A stretch of DNA of 64,000 bases from positions 2,472,366-2,536,365 of the forward strand of contig NC_030994.1 of the NCBI RefSeq assembly GCF_000149955.1. Direction: 5' to 3'. Made by a program: the position numbers and the translations under genes. This DNA is from Fusarium oxysporum f. sp. lycopersici 4287 (taxonomy: Eukaryota > Ascomycota > Sordariomycetes > Hypocreales > Nectriaceae). Position 1 is the first letter of the stretch. The number at the start of each line of letters is the position of its first letter. Under the pieces are notes generated by a model that saw nothing but the letters and a program-made list of their open reading frames with translations, had not been told where the DNA came from and made no database searches. Below are positions 1-12,352 of the stretch, piece by piece.

Positions 1-115
1 GGTCCGGCTGGGGGAACCAAGTGAATCTCATCTGCCTGTCCCTGTATCTCGGCTCTGAGTGGTTCTTTGATCTTATCTTGGGTCATGGGTAAGGTATAGG
101 GCCGAGCCGCTGCGG

Positions 116-139
116 AAGAGCCTCAGGAGGCTCTTTTTT
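116..139 (+). terminator. Hairpin followed by T6, possible Pol III-type terminator
   Basis: A perfect 9-bp inverted repeat (arms 116-124 and 127-135, two-base loop) runs directly into TTTTTT at 134-139. In a fungus a T run can end an RNA polymerase III transcript, but I could not identify a tRNA, 5S, U6 or other Pol III gene in the 115 bases upstream. It may be chance. Confidence 0.2.
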
Positions 140-821
140 CGGTGCTATAAACGGAACACTTTTTGGTTAGCAGGTGATCTGGTTTCGCTGCAGCCCGATA
201 GACTATGTTCTTAGTCAGGAGAACAGTGGCTGATGCATGCATCTGCAGGGTCTGTATGTTTAGTGTTTCTGGAAGGAACTGTTTCGCTTGGTAACGAAAC
301 TTTTGCATTCTTTGGATAAACGGCTGAGGATAAGGTAGCTAGAGTCTCCTTACTTCAACGGCGTCTCTCCTCCGAGACTACCGTTGAACTGGTTCGGTGT
401 GGCCGGTGGCAGCTCAGATCATGTTATTAAAGGTGGGGCTTGGAAAATCAGCCCATTCTTTCGTGTCGTATCTTGTCTGTGCTTCTTTGGCTCGTCGTGA
501 GTCAGTATCGTATTCTCGAGACTAAAGACAATAATGACGAATCATATGTGCATGTCTTGGTACCGCGAAAGATTGATTGATAAGATGAACAAAGGTTGAT
601 CGTGGCTCAAAATCCGAGGTAGTGAACAGTTCAGGTTCATGCTTCGGCAGGATACTATAGAATTGTGTCATGCTTCATTGACTGCGAGACGTTAATTACA
701 CTCGTCATTGCGCAAATTTAGGTCACCAGCAAGACACTGATTGTAACATACAAGTATATAAACAATTCATAAAAGGTTTCGATAAATCTTTAGAGAATAG
801 GCAGTGAAAGGGGAAGCAGAA

Positions 822-866
822 TTTGTTTGTTTGTTTGTTTGTTTGTTTGTTTGTTTGTTTGTTTGT
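822..866. repeat. (TTTG)n microsatellite
   Basis: About eleven perfect TTTG units in tandem, read directly from the sequence, in non-coding DNA. Likely length-polymorphic between strains. Confidence 0.95.
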
Positions 867-1498
867 ATATTTTTCGTCTGGGTGGCTGTAACGAAGCCAG
901 ATCTCCTACTGGAGCAAAAGACGTGCTGAGCTAGCTAGGTACAGGGAAACCCCGCTTCCTTCACCATCCAGCATACCAATGGCACAAAAGGTGCTGTATT
1001 TCTCAAGCCCGTCACCCGTCAGCGGGTTCGGGGGCAATCTACTGTCGAGCTTTTTCCACCGACCAGAATTCTCTCACGCATCACTACATCTGCTGACGCA
1101 GTCCACAATCTCCAGTAACCAAGTTGTAGCTCGTAGTCGACTGTCGTGGCGGCAGGGAAAAACCTTGGGAAGGAATCAGAGGCCGGCGGTGCGGCTTGCC
1201 TTCAAAGGGGAAAAACCCATCGCAATCGGCGTCGTTGATCGGGAGGATGTCGCTACCGATGCCACGGGCACCGTCCTCCGATATCTAAGGCGTTCTGGTT
1301 CTGAGGTGCCGCCATTAGATCCGACAAAGGTGTTGTCAGAGAAGGTGAACTCTCCAAAATTCCTTCTCTGAAAACTGCTGTTAGGGAGCCGATGGCGTCC
1401 CCGCAGTATTGTGTGGCCGAGTAGCCCGTAGAAAATCCCGCTCCTAACAGTGCACTAACAGTGCGTGCCAAGAAAGAATTTTTACAGGGGAGAGTTAA

Positions 1499-1514
1499 GG
1501 GGGGGGGGGGGGGG
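1499..1514. repeat. Homopolymer run of 16 G
   Basis: Sixteen consecutive G in non-coding DNA. The exact length is unreliable in most sequencing chemistries. Confidence 0.9.
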
Positions 1515-2317
1515 AAGCAGAATGCTAGATCTTATGTGTGGTATAGGGTAGCATCTTTGTAGAACCTTTGATCCTGCGAGAAATTCACCTCACAAACAGC
1601 CTACATAGCAAATCACCATGGCGTAATTGACGGAGTCTGTGATTCTAGTGTAGCTGCTTCTATTACTCTATAATTGATCTACGGCTTATGTCACAGTAGC
1701 CCAAGATGACGAGAGACGATCTTTGACTGTAAATAACTAGCACCTAATTTTAGACTCTCACTTACACGGACCCTTCAGCCACTGAGCAAGTTACTCATCA
1801 AATAACAGCTGAAGCAACAGCGAGATAAAAGGCATAAACTGTGACATAGAAAAGAATTGTAAAACGCTGATTCAGAAGCAAAAAGGCCAAGATTCGGAGT
1901 AATTACCCGTCAGAAGCGTTTCAGAAAAGTTTCCCCGTTGTATTGAGCACGTTTCACCTGAGGCTCCTCCAGAATTTATCTGGCTGAACCTGAGGCGTAG
2001 GCGCCTCCCTTTAACGAATTGCGCAATTATCGCGGCGCCCAGGCACAGAGAACAAGTGTTGCAAGCGCCTATTAATAATTCACTTCCGCCGTCACAGTCA
2101 GCGGCCAATTCTCTCAACAACTGCGACTCAAGATACCCCTTTAAAACGACTATAAATTATTTGCAATCCCCTTCAGACTCTTCTCCAACTTCCCATAATT
2201 CAATTTCCACTTTTAGCACGGACCTCTAATTCCGACAACTTTCGCATCTCCATTTGATATCAAGATACCCCGCCATTTTCTTCAACCTCACAATTACAAA
2301 TCACCAACACATTCACA

Positions 2318-2621
2318 ATGGCCGACACTCACACCTACGAGTTCAACATCACCATGAGCTGCGGCGGCTGCTCCGGTGCCATCGACAGAGTCCTCAAGAA
2401 GCTTGACGGTATGTGCACTTCCCCAAGCGACCGTTTACCGCTGCTAACAATATCCCTTCGCAGGTGTCGAGAGCTACGATGTGTCCCTTGAGAACCAGAC
2501 CGCCAAGGTCGTCACCGCCCTCCCCTACGATACCGTCCTCCAGAAGATCGCCAAGACTGGCAAGAAGGTCAACTCTGGCAAGGCGGATGGTGTTGAGCAG
2601 TCGGTCGAGGTCGCCGCCTAA
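2318..2621 (+). CDS. ATX1: ATX1-type cytosolic copper chaperone, 82 aa
   Basis: Small heavy-metal-associated domain protein that carries Cu(I) in the cytosol to the Ccc2-type P-type ATPase of the late secretory pathway. Two exons are inferred, 2318-2408 and 2464-2621, around a 55-nt GTATGT...CAG intron in phase 1. Residues 13-18 read MSCGGC, the MxCxxC copper site (Cys15, Cys18), and a KTGKK lysine patch sits near residues 61-65, where Atx1 proteins carry the conserved lysine of the metal loop. The whole protein is one HMA domain plus a short acidic tail, the usual Atx1 length. The start lies in a good fungal context after a CT-rich leader. It has no close neighbours; about 5.4 kb without a gene follows. 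Seen: motif and intron. Known of the family: copper routing to Fet3-type oxidases. Confidence 0.95.
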
Positions 2622-5600
2622 GCGCTGCACCAAGATAGGAGGCGAGTCGAGGAAGTAACGAGCGATCGATCCATCTGAATATCTGTTAGCTTTGCAAGCG
2701 CTTGGGAAACATTCGGTGTTTATGGTCTCGGGCAACGAGAAAAGGAGGAACATATGCTTTCATAAATAAACCTTTTAACCAATCCAGAGAGTTGATTGAA
2801 TTCAACTTTAACTTTCATCGTCTGGAACCTATACCGCCGTCTCATCATTGTGCGTGAACTTCGATCGACGTGTAGCACGTATTGCGCATAATGTGGACCC
2901 TGAATGTCGTATCAAAAGTGTCATTCCAGCAACCTCGAAGCTCAATTCTCCCATGTTGCCAGCTGAACAGCATACAACAGCTCTATCAACCTGCTTGTTC
3001 CCGATTTATCCAGCCGGTTAGCAGCCGAAGGTTTAACCTTATGGCTAGCAAGTACTTCCATAGCTGATTAAACTAGCAGGAACGAGGGTAGCTTGCGAAG
3101 AAACGCGAGAGCACCGCCATACGCAAGCCCTTACGAGGCAACTCAACTGACTTGCTCTTGAATATTGTGAAGTCGTTACGCTCGTACGAAGTGCTGCGCG
3201 GGAGACACTGAACACGATAGTAAGCGTGGGAGAGAGCAGGAAATGCAAATTAGTCAGTGTTTGTACAGAGAAGAGAGGTTTGAGGCAGATGTGCATATGG
3301 AGTCTCCATAGGATCCGACTTGTACCGCTGTTTTCCAAGAAATCGAATGAGCATTGTGCGAGGATGGTCAAGAATGGGGCGAGAAATCATCATGACCAGC
3401 TGTTCGAGGGAACTTCAAAGAGCTGCAAAACCACAGAAATAATGAGAGATGCAGAAAAAGAAACAAGCAATCATGCACGAAATCAGCTCTCATGTGAGCA
3501 GCTCCCTGGTCCATGGAGCACAGCCCCTCCCTCGGACAAACGCTTCAAGTTGACACTGACGGCTCGTCGCAATGGAAGCCATCGCAGGCATATCAGCCAA
3601 TAAAGGGGCACGCACAACCCCAAGAATACCTACCTGGTAAAGCCTGGAGTAGAATGTTGACCATGATTACCCCAGATCTGGGTATCATGACTCCAGATTG
3701 TCCTCATGAGAAGGCAGAGCCACGCACTTGGGCGCCACCTCACCGTAGCATTATTGGATCAGGTATAGCGTGAAGCCGAACGATCCAACATGACCCCGTG
3801 AAATGCTTCCGTTTCTCCAGATCCGAGAAGTCTCATGAGGCCAACAACTTTTCAAGTCTGGGGCCCCGTATCACAGGCAGCGCCAGGAGGAAGGGATGCA
3901 GTTACACGCATGGCTGGACTCGATGGGGCTCAGCCGTTCTCAGGGCGTCTCCAAGGTCCGGGGGGCGTGCCGCAACGTCGATGCGGGGAAAACAATTGCG
4001 GCTCATGCAAGTTAAAACTGCGGAGCCGCAGTGGATGTCGTTTTAGCACTGCACGGGCCTGATGACGGGGCCTAGAGGGATAAGCGCGGCTTGAAAACGC
4101 GGAGGACCCAGGAACCCACGGACCCTGCCCCAGATATGATGATCTAAGGAACATGGGGTTCAACTTTCAAGATGTGATGACCTGGTCAAGCTAGACCCGG
4201 CTCCCCTTACTCTAGGCAGTACCGAAGGTAAAGAAATTTGAATAACAGCTTTGTGCTTGATTATAGAACACAGACCAACATCAACTTCGCCTTCAAGTTT
4301 GTTTACATCATCTATAGTGTTGGCTGGATAAGCTGTGAGAGGAAACAACAAGCATCTTCACTTACACAGATTATGCAATCCTGATTGCTCTTTCAAGGAT
4401 GAAAATCCTCGCAAGCCAATCTCCCTCTGGACCGACAAGTGGGAGGAAAACCGACATGGGGCAAAGCACATCTTGACAACCCCTGCGAAGGTATCGTGGA
4501 AGGTGGATCTTCAACAGTTGAAGGTAGATGAGGTGTTGCCACAGGACAAAGACTGCCTCCAATCATTCCCCTACCAGTTGCGTGTTCGAGAAGCAAATGG
4601 CACTCAGCGAGGGAACTTGGGGTGGACAAGGGTGCGAGAATGGCTAGGGAGTTTGATCGTTAGGCTCCAGATGCCCCAAGCTCATTGCTCTAAGTCAATG
4701 TAGCGTTGATAAACAAGGTACTCTGTACATCTATCCGCAGTCGTGACTGAGACTTGTATCAGGGTGGGTTGCGATGGCAGTTTCTGAGGCTTGCTCTAGC
4801 AAACTGCCAATTGCCATAAACAACAACGCCCGGCCACCCGGAGCCTGAACGAGAAGCGTTGGCATAGGTTGGGGTAAAACCTGACCAATAGCGTCTTTGA
4901 TATGCTCGTGAAGTGTTGCACCAAATACATGAGTCGCTTAGACAATGCTGAATTCAGGTGACTAACCTAGACCGTTGAAGCAGAGGAGTAACTGACTTGC
5001 CGAGCAATTAGTTGTGCATACATAACATGCGCATGTGGTTCTGCCAGTCCTTGTTCGTGCCATATCTGATGGGTTTACAGTATACTGATATAAGCGAGGC
5101 ACGGCCTAGACACTGTTATACTGTCGTACCAAGTCGTTATCATGCAGCCTTTGACACGATCACCTTGAGGTCTGTTGGAAATTGTACCAGAAATCCTGAA
5201 GAGCTGGTCTGTGGTTGGGTGAAATGCTCCATCCCGCAAGAGACATGTGTTGCGGCCACCAATCCGCATGAGTCCACAGCACTGTCCAGCGTTGGTATAG
5301 CAGAAATATTGCAGGGATTTCGAGTCAAGGTCTCTTCAGTGCGTAACGGACTGAGCTAGAGCTTCCCCGCACTTCCCAAAAGACCTCCATCCATCCGGCT
5401 GGGATGAACCTTGGACCCGGAGACGGTCCCTTCGCATACCAGAGAAGATAGACTCAAGTGGTGGGCGTTGCGTGTATACCCAAGATCTGTCTGGGGAAGA
5501 TCCTCATTTGGAGCTTCATGTGTGTTCACGGATCCGAAGCTGCTTCCCAATAGCGCTGTGCTAGATGATCTGGGGGACCTGCGCCATGTCTGATGAGAGT

Positions 5601-6857
5601 GCGGGGAAAAGTGAGGATGCCTTCAGAAGTACACGCCATGATTGTATATTGATTGACGTGGTTCTCCACTGTTGTATAACAGCTTAGCACCGTTTTCTCA
5701 TATTTCGTGCCTTGATGCACCAGTTGCAGTACCAGCCACGATGGCATTGGCAGTTTATACCGTATTTTGGGGTAATCGCCGTGGCTTTTTGGTTGAATGA
5801 CTGCATCCCCTCCACAAGATCCTTTCGAGCGGTTTCTAGCGCCGTTGGCTCGTTACCGGTAAAAGGGAGGTTGCAGAAGATTCAGTGAGGGAGCATGACA
5901 AGAAATTCTTGGTTTGGGTTGGCAGAGGGAATCCCTTCCTTCCTCATGTTAAGTTGTTTTGCTGATGTCACGAAAGGAAGCTTTGACGATCTGTTGCCCC
6001 TCCATGCCAACGGATCCAATAACGCCGACACTCGGCGATGGATAACGCGAATGGCGAGATTTAACAATACGATCAAGATCAAAGTAATCATGATATAAAA
6101 TTGGAAGCATTGAGGCATTAATCCACAAGAATCCCAATTGAAACCTCCTTGGATCCGCAAATATGGAAATTTGAATGCGTAACGGCAGTTGATTGACGCC
6201 GAGAAAGGCAGATGAACATAACTGCACCCATAGCTTAGGGGCGTCAGACAAGTGATGCCACACCTACAACTCCGTGCTAAGGTACGGAGCCGCTGCCAAA
6301 CACCACCCCAGTAATCCACCAACCTATAAGATGTAACAGGCAGTGCAGCTCCCACATGGCTCAACGGATGCGCTTGACGATGAGAAGCTATTCTAGCTCA
6401 AGGAGGCTGGCAGTAGGAAACGCGTGGGATGGATGAAGCATCTCCTAGAATAGTTGTTAGATGGATGTTAAGCGCCTTTTCTGGGACAGGACCCTGCTAA
6501 TCCGCAATTCGCATGCCCTGCAAGGTTAGAGCAAATTAGGGGCTCTCATGAGGCTTTTCAACAATGTCATGTCATGTTATGTTGAGACAGACAGGGCAGG
6601 GCAGGATCTGACAATTAATGGAAGCAACCGAATTAGGACCGGATATGCAATCGAAAGATCCGAATTTACCGCAGTTTCCTCTTTGCTATCTATCTTTGGG
6701 TATCGGGCGTTTTAAAAATGGGTTTCTATGACCTGTTACAGTTTGAATGGCAAAAACCCGGTGTAATGGGAAAAGGGCCGCAAAAAGCATCTGACTTTTG
6801 GTGACCGAAATTTTTTTGATGGATGCTCGCCAGAATATCACCACCTGCTGTAACAAC

Positions 6858-6874
6858 TTTTTTTTTTTTTTTTT
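6858..6874. repeat. Homopolymer run of 17 T
   Basis: Seventeen consecutive T, followed after two bases by a second short T run, in non-coding DNA. Confidence 0.9.
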
Positions 6875-7734
6875 CAATTTTTTACATTACAGTACCTACC
6901 TTAGACTAGAGCATCATGACTACGGATAATTGTTTTCCTACTGCACACCCCATTGGGTCCCAGATCTACTCCTAGCTCTGTAGTTGCGGATGGAAGTACC
7001 TTTTCCCTCAGAGGTACAAGACTGTTTGAAATTGGCGCTATTCCATACTGTCATCGATTTTCACTAGAGCTGCCCGCTGCTGAGGGGAAGTTGAAGTCCG
7101 GCATGAGCGGGGGGTCAGACAGAAACACGTCGTGAGGAGATCAGACCTACGGTAAGGCGCGGCAGGTACTGTACCAATGCGTAACTCTAGGTAGGGAACG
7201 GGCAGAAGCTACAGGGAAGATAGAGAGACGGGACCTGCCCTGGGCCTAAGCTCCCTAATCCCTAACTCGTCCAGTCCACTATCCACTGGTGACGCCACTA
7301 CAAACAACCCGAGCTAAGCTAACCTCACCTTACACTCTGTTTCTCACACACACTATTCCTCCCACGCCCACACGCACGCACGCAACCTAGTAACCCATGC
7401 AACAAACGCATAGGACGATACTGCCACTCAATCGCACTCACCGTTCGCCGCATCCCGAAAACCATAGTCCAACGAGCATGTTCCAAAATGCGGATCCCCG
7501 TGCAGCCGAAGTGGCCTCTCCCTTTGGCCCTTGTTGGTCGATTCACCTGGTCCCCTAGGCTTGGTCAGAATCGAGTCGAGTCCAGAATAGAGACTCTTGT
7601 CTGATCTGCTCTGATCTCTCACATCTCTGCTCTCACACCCTTCAACACCAAGAATCTCACTCCCTCTCCCCCGCGACCGCCAAGATGAGGCTTGAGTTTC
7701 TACACCCAGACGCCTATCCTTGCCCCGTTGGCCC

Positions 7735-7806
7735 ATCATACCATACGCTTTAGGCCCGAGTACTATCCATACGTACCATACCATACCAGAGCAGACCATA
7801 CCACAT
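7735..7806. promoter_or_regulatory. Cluster of CCATAC/CATACC units in the ADH1 promoter
   Basis: Within about 70 bases the hexamer CCATAC or its overlap CATACC occurs about seven times, between roughly 200 and 270 bases upstream of the ADH1 start codon. A clustered short repeat at this distance could be a transcription factor array or simple slippage. No known site is assigned. Confidence 0.4.
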
Positions 7807-7843
7807 AGATCAGTCCCTTCACTCTGGATCACCCGTCCAACAT

Positions 7844-7852
7844 CTATATAAA
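7844..7852 (+). promoter_or_regulatory. TATA box of ADH1
   Basis: TATATAAA lies about 160 bases upstream of the ADH1 ATG. It is followed by a long C/T/A-rich leader (about 7870-8007) of the kind seen in front of strongly expressed fungal genes. Confidence 0.65.
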
Positions 7853-8007
7853 CTCTGCTCCCATCGGTCTCAAGTCGTTTCTTTCTTCTCCATCCTCATC
7901 CAGATCATCAATCAACTCTTCAACACTCTCAACAACTCTTCAGTCTTCACGACAACCTTTCGATACCCTTCCAACCAAACAGCCAACCAACCACTCCAAC
8001 AATCAAA

Positions 8008-9250
8008 ATGGCCGCTCCCCAGATTCCCGAGAAGCAGTGGGCTCAGGTTTTCGAGAAGACCGCCGGTCGTATGTCATCCTATCTCCTACAATCTACAACC
8101 CCAATTGCCTCTTCTACCTCTTGATATCATTGATATCATATACAACCCCAGGTTCTCTACCGAGTCCCACCCATCCACAGCTCCCCCACCATCCATTCGC
8201 CTAACAATTCGATCATTGTCGAGTCTTGTATACTAACCCACTCTCCCAGCTATCGAGTACAAGCAGATTCCCGTCCAGAAGCCCGGTCCCGATGAGGTCC
8301 TCGTCAACGTCAAGTTCTCCGGTGTCTGCCACACTGATCTCCACGCCTGGCAGGGTGACTGGCCCCTCGATACCAAGCTGCCTCTTGTCGGTGGCCACGA
8401 GGGTGCTGGTGTTGTCGTTGCCCGCGGCGACCTTGTCAAGGATGTCAAGATTGGCGAGAAGGTCGGTATCAAGTGGCTCAACGGTTCTTGCCTGAGCTGC
8501 TCTTACTGCCAGAACGCCGATGAGTCTCTCTGCGCCGAGGCTCTCCTCTCCGGTTACACCGTCGACGGATCTTTCCAGCAGTACGCCATTGCCAAGGCTA
8601 TCCACGTTGCTCGCATTCCTGAGGAGTGCGACCTCGAGTCCATCTCCCCCATTCTCTGCGCCGGTATCACCGTCTACAAGGGTCTTAAGGAGTCCGGTGT
8701 CAAGGCCGGTCAATCCATTGCCATCGTCGGTGCTGGTGGTGGTCTCGGTTCCATCGCTGTCCAATACTGCAAGGCCATGGGTATCCACGCCATTGCCATC
8801 GATGGTGGTGAGGAGAAGGGAAAGCTCACCAAGGAGCTCGGAGCTACTGCTTATGTCGACTTTACCACAACCAAGAACCTTGTCGCTGATGTCAAGGCTA
8901 CCACCTCCGATGGTCTCGGACCTCACGCTGCTCTCCTCGTCGCTACCAACGAGAAGCCCTTCCAACAGGCTACCCAGTACATCCGCTCTCGCGGTACTGT
9001 CGTCTGCATTGGTCTCCCCGCCAATGCTCAGTTCTCTGCTCCCGTCTTCGACACAGTTGTTCGCATGATCTCCATCAAGGGATCTTACGTCGGCAACCGT
9101 GCTGATACCGCTGAGGCCATTGACTTCTTCCGCCGCGGTCTCATCAAGGTCCCCTTCAAGACTGTCGGTCTCTCTGAGCTCAACGAGGTCTACAAGCTCA
9201 TGAAGGCTGGCCAAATTGTCGGTCGCTACGTCGTCGACACCAGCCGATAA
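8008..9250 (+). CDS. ADH1: Zinc-dependent alcohol dehydrogenase, 353 aa
   Basis: Medium-chain, zinc-dependent, NAD-linked alcohol dehydrogenase that interconverts ethanol and acetaldehyde in the cytosol. Two exons: 8008-8068 and 8250-9250, with a 181-nt intron (GTATGT...CAG) after codon 20. Catalytic zinc ligands are Cys47 (GVCHTD) and His70 (GGHEGAG); the third is the cysteine of the ILCAG motif near residue 157. The structural zinc site is Cys101, 104, 107 and 115. A GAGGGLGS nucleotide-binding loop follows. The length matches fungal ADH1. Codon use is strongly biased to C-ending codons, which fits high expression, as do the TATA box and CT-rich leader. Its stop faces the ARP3 gene (convergent). 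A full-length antisense frame (8213-9301) is a by-product of the codon bias. Confidence 0.96.
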
Positions 9251-10706
9251 GCGCGCGGCTGTCGCTTGGGCAGTGCGCCAAAAAGCAAAAGCACGCCCCA
9301 AAAGAGATAAACAGGGCTACCCATCGCGCAAAGGGGTTTACCCTCTAAAGAGGAGTTCAGGCGGGAGTTGATTTGGGTTTTCTGGCGGGTGTTGTCGAAG
9401 TAGCCAGATGGATGATCTTGGTTACACTTTGTGTATAGCCCTAGTTTATGAGTTTTATGATTTCCCTTAGCATCAAATAACAGAACGAACATTTCGATCA
9501 ACAATGGTTTCCAAGCGACATCTTTCACTCTGCACATTGATCTGAATAATACAGCACTCTTCAGTAAACTCTTCCAATGACGAGGAGCAACGATTTCCCC
9601 CATGCTACCTTGCATCAATGTCTGCTTGCTATTCGAGTTCGACTTAAGCCCCATTGTACATAGTCTATAAAGGGATGAATATTGCCCGAGATAATAAAAC
9701 CCCCAATTTTCTACCATGATCCTCTATTTGAGAAGAACTCTTCAAACTATAGTGAGTCCCTTCGAAAAGCGTGCTTAATAATCCTGTAAAGTTCTCTGAG
9801 CTGTTGTGGTTATGATCGAGTCTCACCTGGTCTCCATGTATCACAACAGATGAACTTACATGGACAGCTGATTTCGAACATGCTTAACCAGCTTGCAGAT
9901 GAAATATCATATTGATAATAACACATACTTCCACGGAGTCATTCCCACGGAGTTCATCCAAACGCCTAATGGCCAAGTAGTCTAATCCTGACTAACACCG
10001 TATCGTCTACCAGGAGATGGGATAATATCGTGTGTGAAAATATCACCATGACGGGGGTCGATTTACCCCTCCATCCACTACAAATCTGATGCAACCCTCT
10101 CTGCAAGAACCCCTGCCAGCCACCAAGCCACTTCTAGAACATCATCAACCGTCCAGAAACAAATAATCAGACCACTGCTTATGAAGAGCATCTAGAGCGT
10201 CTAAGCGTATCTTTTACGAACTGCTCGTTTTCTTGGCTGCAGAAGTTCTTTCTTGTCTGGAACGTCAATGGCAGGGAATAATTGAATTTGTGAATTATGA
10301 TATGAGAGACTGGTAACGGAAATCGCCTATATTTGACTTCCCGACGTGCCGGAGTTCAACGCATCATGCATTCAACGATTAGAGTATAACGTTGGTACGT
10401 ATCAGAGAGGGGAAAAGAGTTATGTTTTTGGAAATATGAATTTTAAAACGACTAATGTAACTCTTCAACACGTGCCGCCATCTCGTCTCTTCTCGTCTTG
10501 CCATCTCTTGTCTCCCACTTGTAGTTGCTTCGCTTTAGGCATAATTGTCAATTGAGATTTTTGCGCCATGAGCGCCTCTTCATTGCACTCCACAGTAGAC
10601 GCCCACTATTCTCTCCTGCGTACTCCAAGAATATCTCTTTCTAGGAAGCTTGCTGTTGATCCGGGGAGTCAATTGAAGAGTGATTCTTGATCGTCTATAT
10701 CGTAAA
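9251..10706. other. Convergent intergenic region between ADH1 and ARP3
   Basis: About 1.46 kb that must hold both 3' ends. It contains AT-rich stretches but no frame with a recognisable domain. The 163-aa minus-strand frame at 9226-9717 overlaps the ADH1 stop and looks spurious. Confidence 0.6.
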
Positions 10707-12352
10707 TCAAGAGCCACCGGGTCCACCAAGCAGAGCAAATCTTCGCACAATGCTGGGTCCATATTCTTGGTACTGTGATGTTGTTAGTCATGGTCCCATA
10801 CAGTATACAATTCGTCTTACCTCGGCCTTGGTATGGCAGTATGATCGGAACTCAGGGGTTTGACCAAGGAGACTGCCTCCGAACCAAGGACCGTGTCGCT
10901 GTCGCTTATGAGTGATAACGGACACGTCCAGACCACCACTACGAGCACCACCACTGCGGACCTCGCTGGCTCGAATTCTGGCATCTACAAGCTGCTTGAT
11001 GTCTCGCTGTAATCGGCGACCGAAATCCTTGTACAATGTGCTTCCACCAGAAAGAACAATGTTCTTGTAAAGACCTCGTCGGACGTCGATAGGCGATTGC
11101 TGAATGACACCGTCGACAACCACGGGCAGAGGAGTCAAGAAGTCGGAGCTGTAAATCTCGGGGTTGAAGAAGATCTCGGGGGCGAGGAAGCGCTCGTAAC
11201 CGACATCAACGGTAACCTGTCGGCCATTGGGGTGCGAAACAACGTGCTGAGCGAATCGAGTGCGATCCCGGTCATACTTGCTGAACTCCTTGACAATATC
11301 GGGACACACGTAACAGTACTCCTCCTTGATTTCCTGAGCCGTCTTGAGCGAAGAATCGGGCTCGCCTCGGTCTCGTAGAAGGGACTGAACGAAGTAGGTG
11401 ATATCTCGACCGGCAATGGGAATTGACTTGATAGAAGACCCAATGACATAACCCTCGGCGACAGGAATGACGTGGGTAACACCATCACCGGAATCAATGA
11501 CCGTACCAGTCAATGAACGATCCTGGACCTTTGAAGATGTCCAAGAAGCAGCAAGAGCAAGAACGGCCTGGACGGCAATGTACATTCCAGCGCAGTTGAA
11601 GGACTCGAAGAAGATCTCGGCGGTATTCTCACGGTTCTCGGGCGGGTTCAGAGGCTATCTATATTAGTTTGATGTTTGACGTCGTTCGGGGCGCAAGATG
11701 CTCACGGGCTCGGTAAGGAGGAAGTAATGGTCCTCAGGCTCGACGCGTAGATACTTGAAGATGGAGTTTGACCAGAATCGTTCCATGTGGTCCTAAAGGC
11801 GGTCAATTATAGGTCATGTCGGATTCGTCGGCAAGCATACCCAATTCTCTATTTGACCGTGTCGGATCGGATAATGAAGACCATATCCTAAACTTGTCAG
11901 CTGAATTCAACGAATTGGAGCTCATATGGCTGCCTACCAGGTCCTCCAGAAGCTGCTATCGCCTCATCGCCAATAAAGAAGTCGAGATCCTCGGTACCTC
12001 GCTTTCCGCTCAGATGGCCTCCAGCTCCAGCACCTCCCGTAAGAAAAGATGGCTTGTTCGCAACAGCCGGTCGTCCAGAACCAGAGCCACCAGCTCCGCC
12101 AGTTGGCCCCTTTGTCGCAATCGCGGTCGGGAAGACGAATGAGGGAGAATCGTTACCGGCGAAACCTAGATTGGAGCATCAGCATGAAGCTCAAGAGTAC
12201 ATGATAGCCTCAGAGGCGTATTCCGTCGTTACAGACCTAGCTTGGAGAAACCCGTGCCGCTGTGAGCTGAGGTTAGCTGTCGTCGTCAGTGCGGGGGCTG
12301 GGATAAGTGAGACGTACTTGTCCATGACAACGGCGGGAGTTTGGTTAGCCAT
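10707..12352 (-). CDS. ARP3: Actin-related protein 3, Arp2/3 complex subunit, 439 aa
   Basis: Subunit of the Arp2/3 complex, which nucleates branched actin at endocytic patches and hyphal tips. Seven exons fit in phase: 12318-12352, 12237-12259, 11938-12165, 11841-11887, 11706-11792, 10821-11654 and 10707-10772. Introns are 48-71 nt. The joined product starts [15 protein letters not shown] with the actin-fold phosphate loop [14 protein letters not shown], continues through DHMERFW, and has the second phosphate loop at DSGDGVTHV. Near the end it has [14 protein letters not shown], and it closes CHTKAEYQEYGPS. The order and length match fungal Arp3. A Gly/Ser/Ala-rich insertion follows near residues 40-70, as in fungal orthologues. 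Exons of 23 and 47 nt make simple frame-based prediction miss the first third of the gene. It is convergent with ADH1 and divergent from the taspase gene. Confidence 0.95.

Larger units (their letters stand above)
1..2317. other. Gene-poor left edge, no recognised gene
   Basis: I see no open frame here with family motifs or credible splice structure. The longest frame (979-1371, +) has no recognisable domain. The stretch holds a hairpin followed by six T at 116-139, a TTTG microsatellite at 822-866 and a run of 16 G at 1499-1514. The last 150 bases or so before position 2318 are C/T/A-rich and are probably the promoter and 5' leader of the ATX1 gene. Confidence 0.6.
2622..8007. other. 5.4-kb gene-poor intergenic region upstream of ADH1
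   Basis: No frame shows a recognisable domain or a convincing intron-joined coding structure on either strand. The longest frames (4335-4703 +, 5882-6364 -) begin at non-ATG codons or lack homology that I can recognise. A run of 17 T sits at 6858-6874. The right-hand 300 bases carry repeated CCATAC units, a TATA box and a CT-rich leader belonging to ADH1. The rest may be long-range regulatory DNA, a non-coding transcript or decayed sequence; I cannot tell which. Confidence 0.6.

Noticed and set aside
979..1371. A 130-codon plus-strand frame near the left edge
   Set aside because: No signal peptide, domain or intron structure is recognisable, and the region is otherwise non-coding in character. 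It could still be a lineage-specific gene, but I cannot support it.
5882..6364. A 160-codon minus-strand frame with one hydrophobic segment
   Set aside because: It opens with TTG rather than ATG, and its composition fluctuates as in non-coding sequence.
8213..9301. A 362-codon open frame antisense to ADH1
   Set aside because: It mirrors the ADH1 coding exon; the strong C-ending codon bias of ADH1 suppresses stops on the other strand. Its product is an Asp/Gly/Leu/Val-rich sequence without domain motifs.
9226..9717. A 163-codon minus-strand frame after ADH1
   Set aside because: It overlaps the ADH1 stop and 3' region, shows no recognisable domain, and has no sensible promoter.
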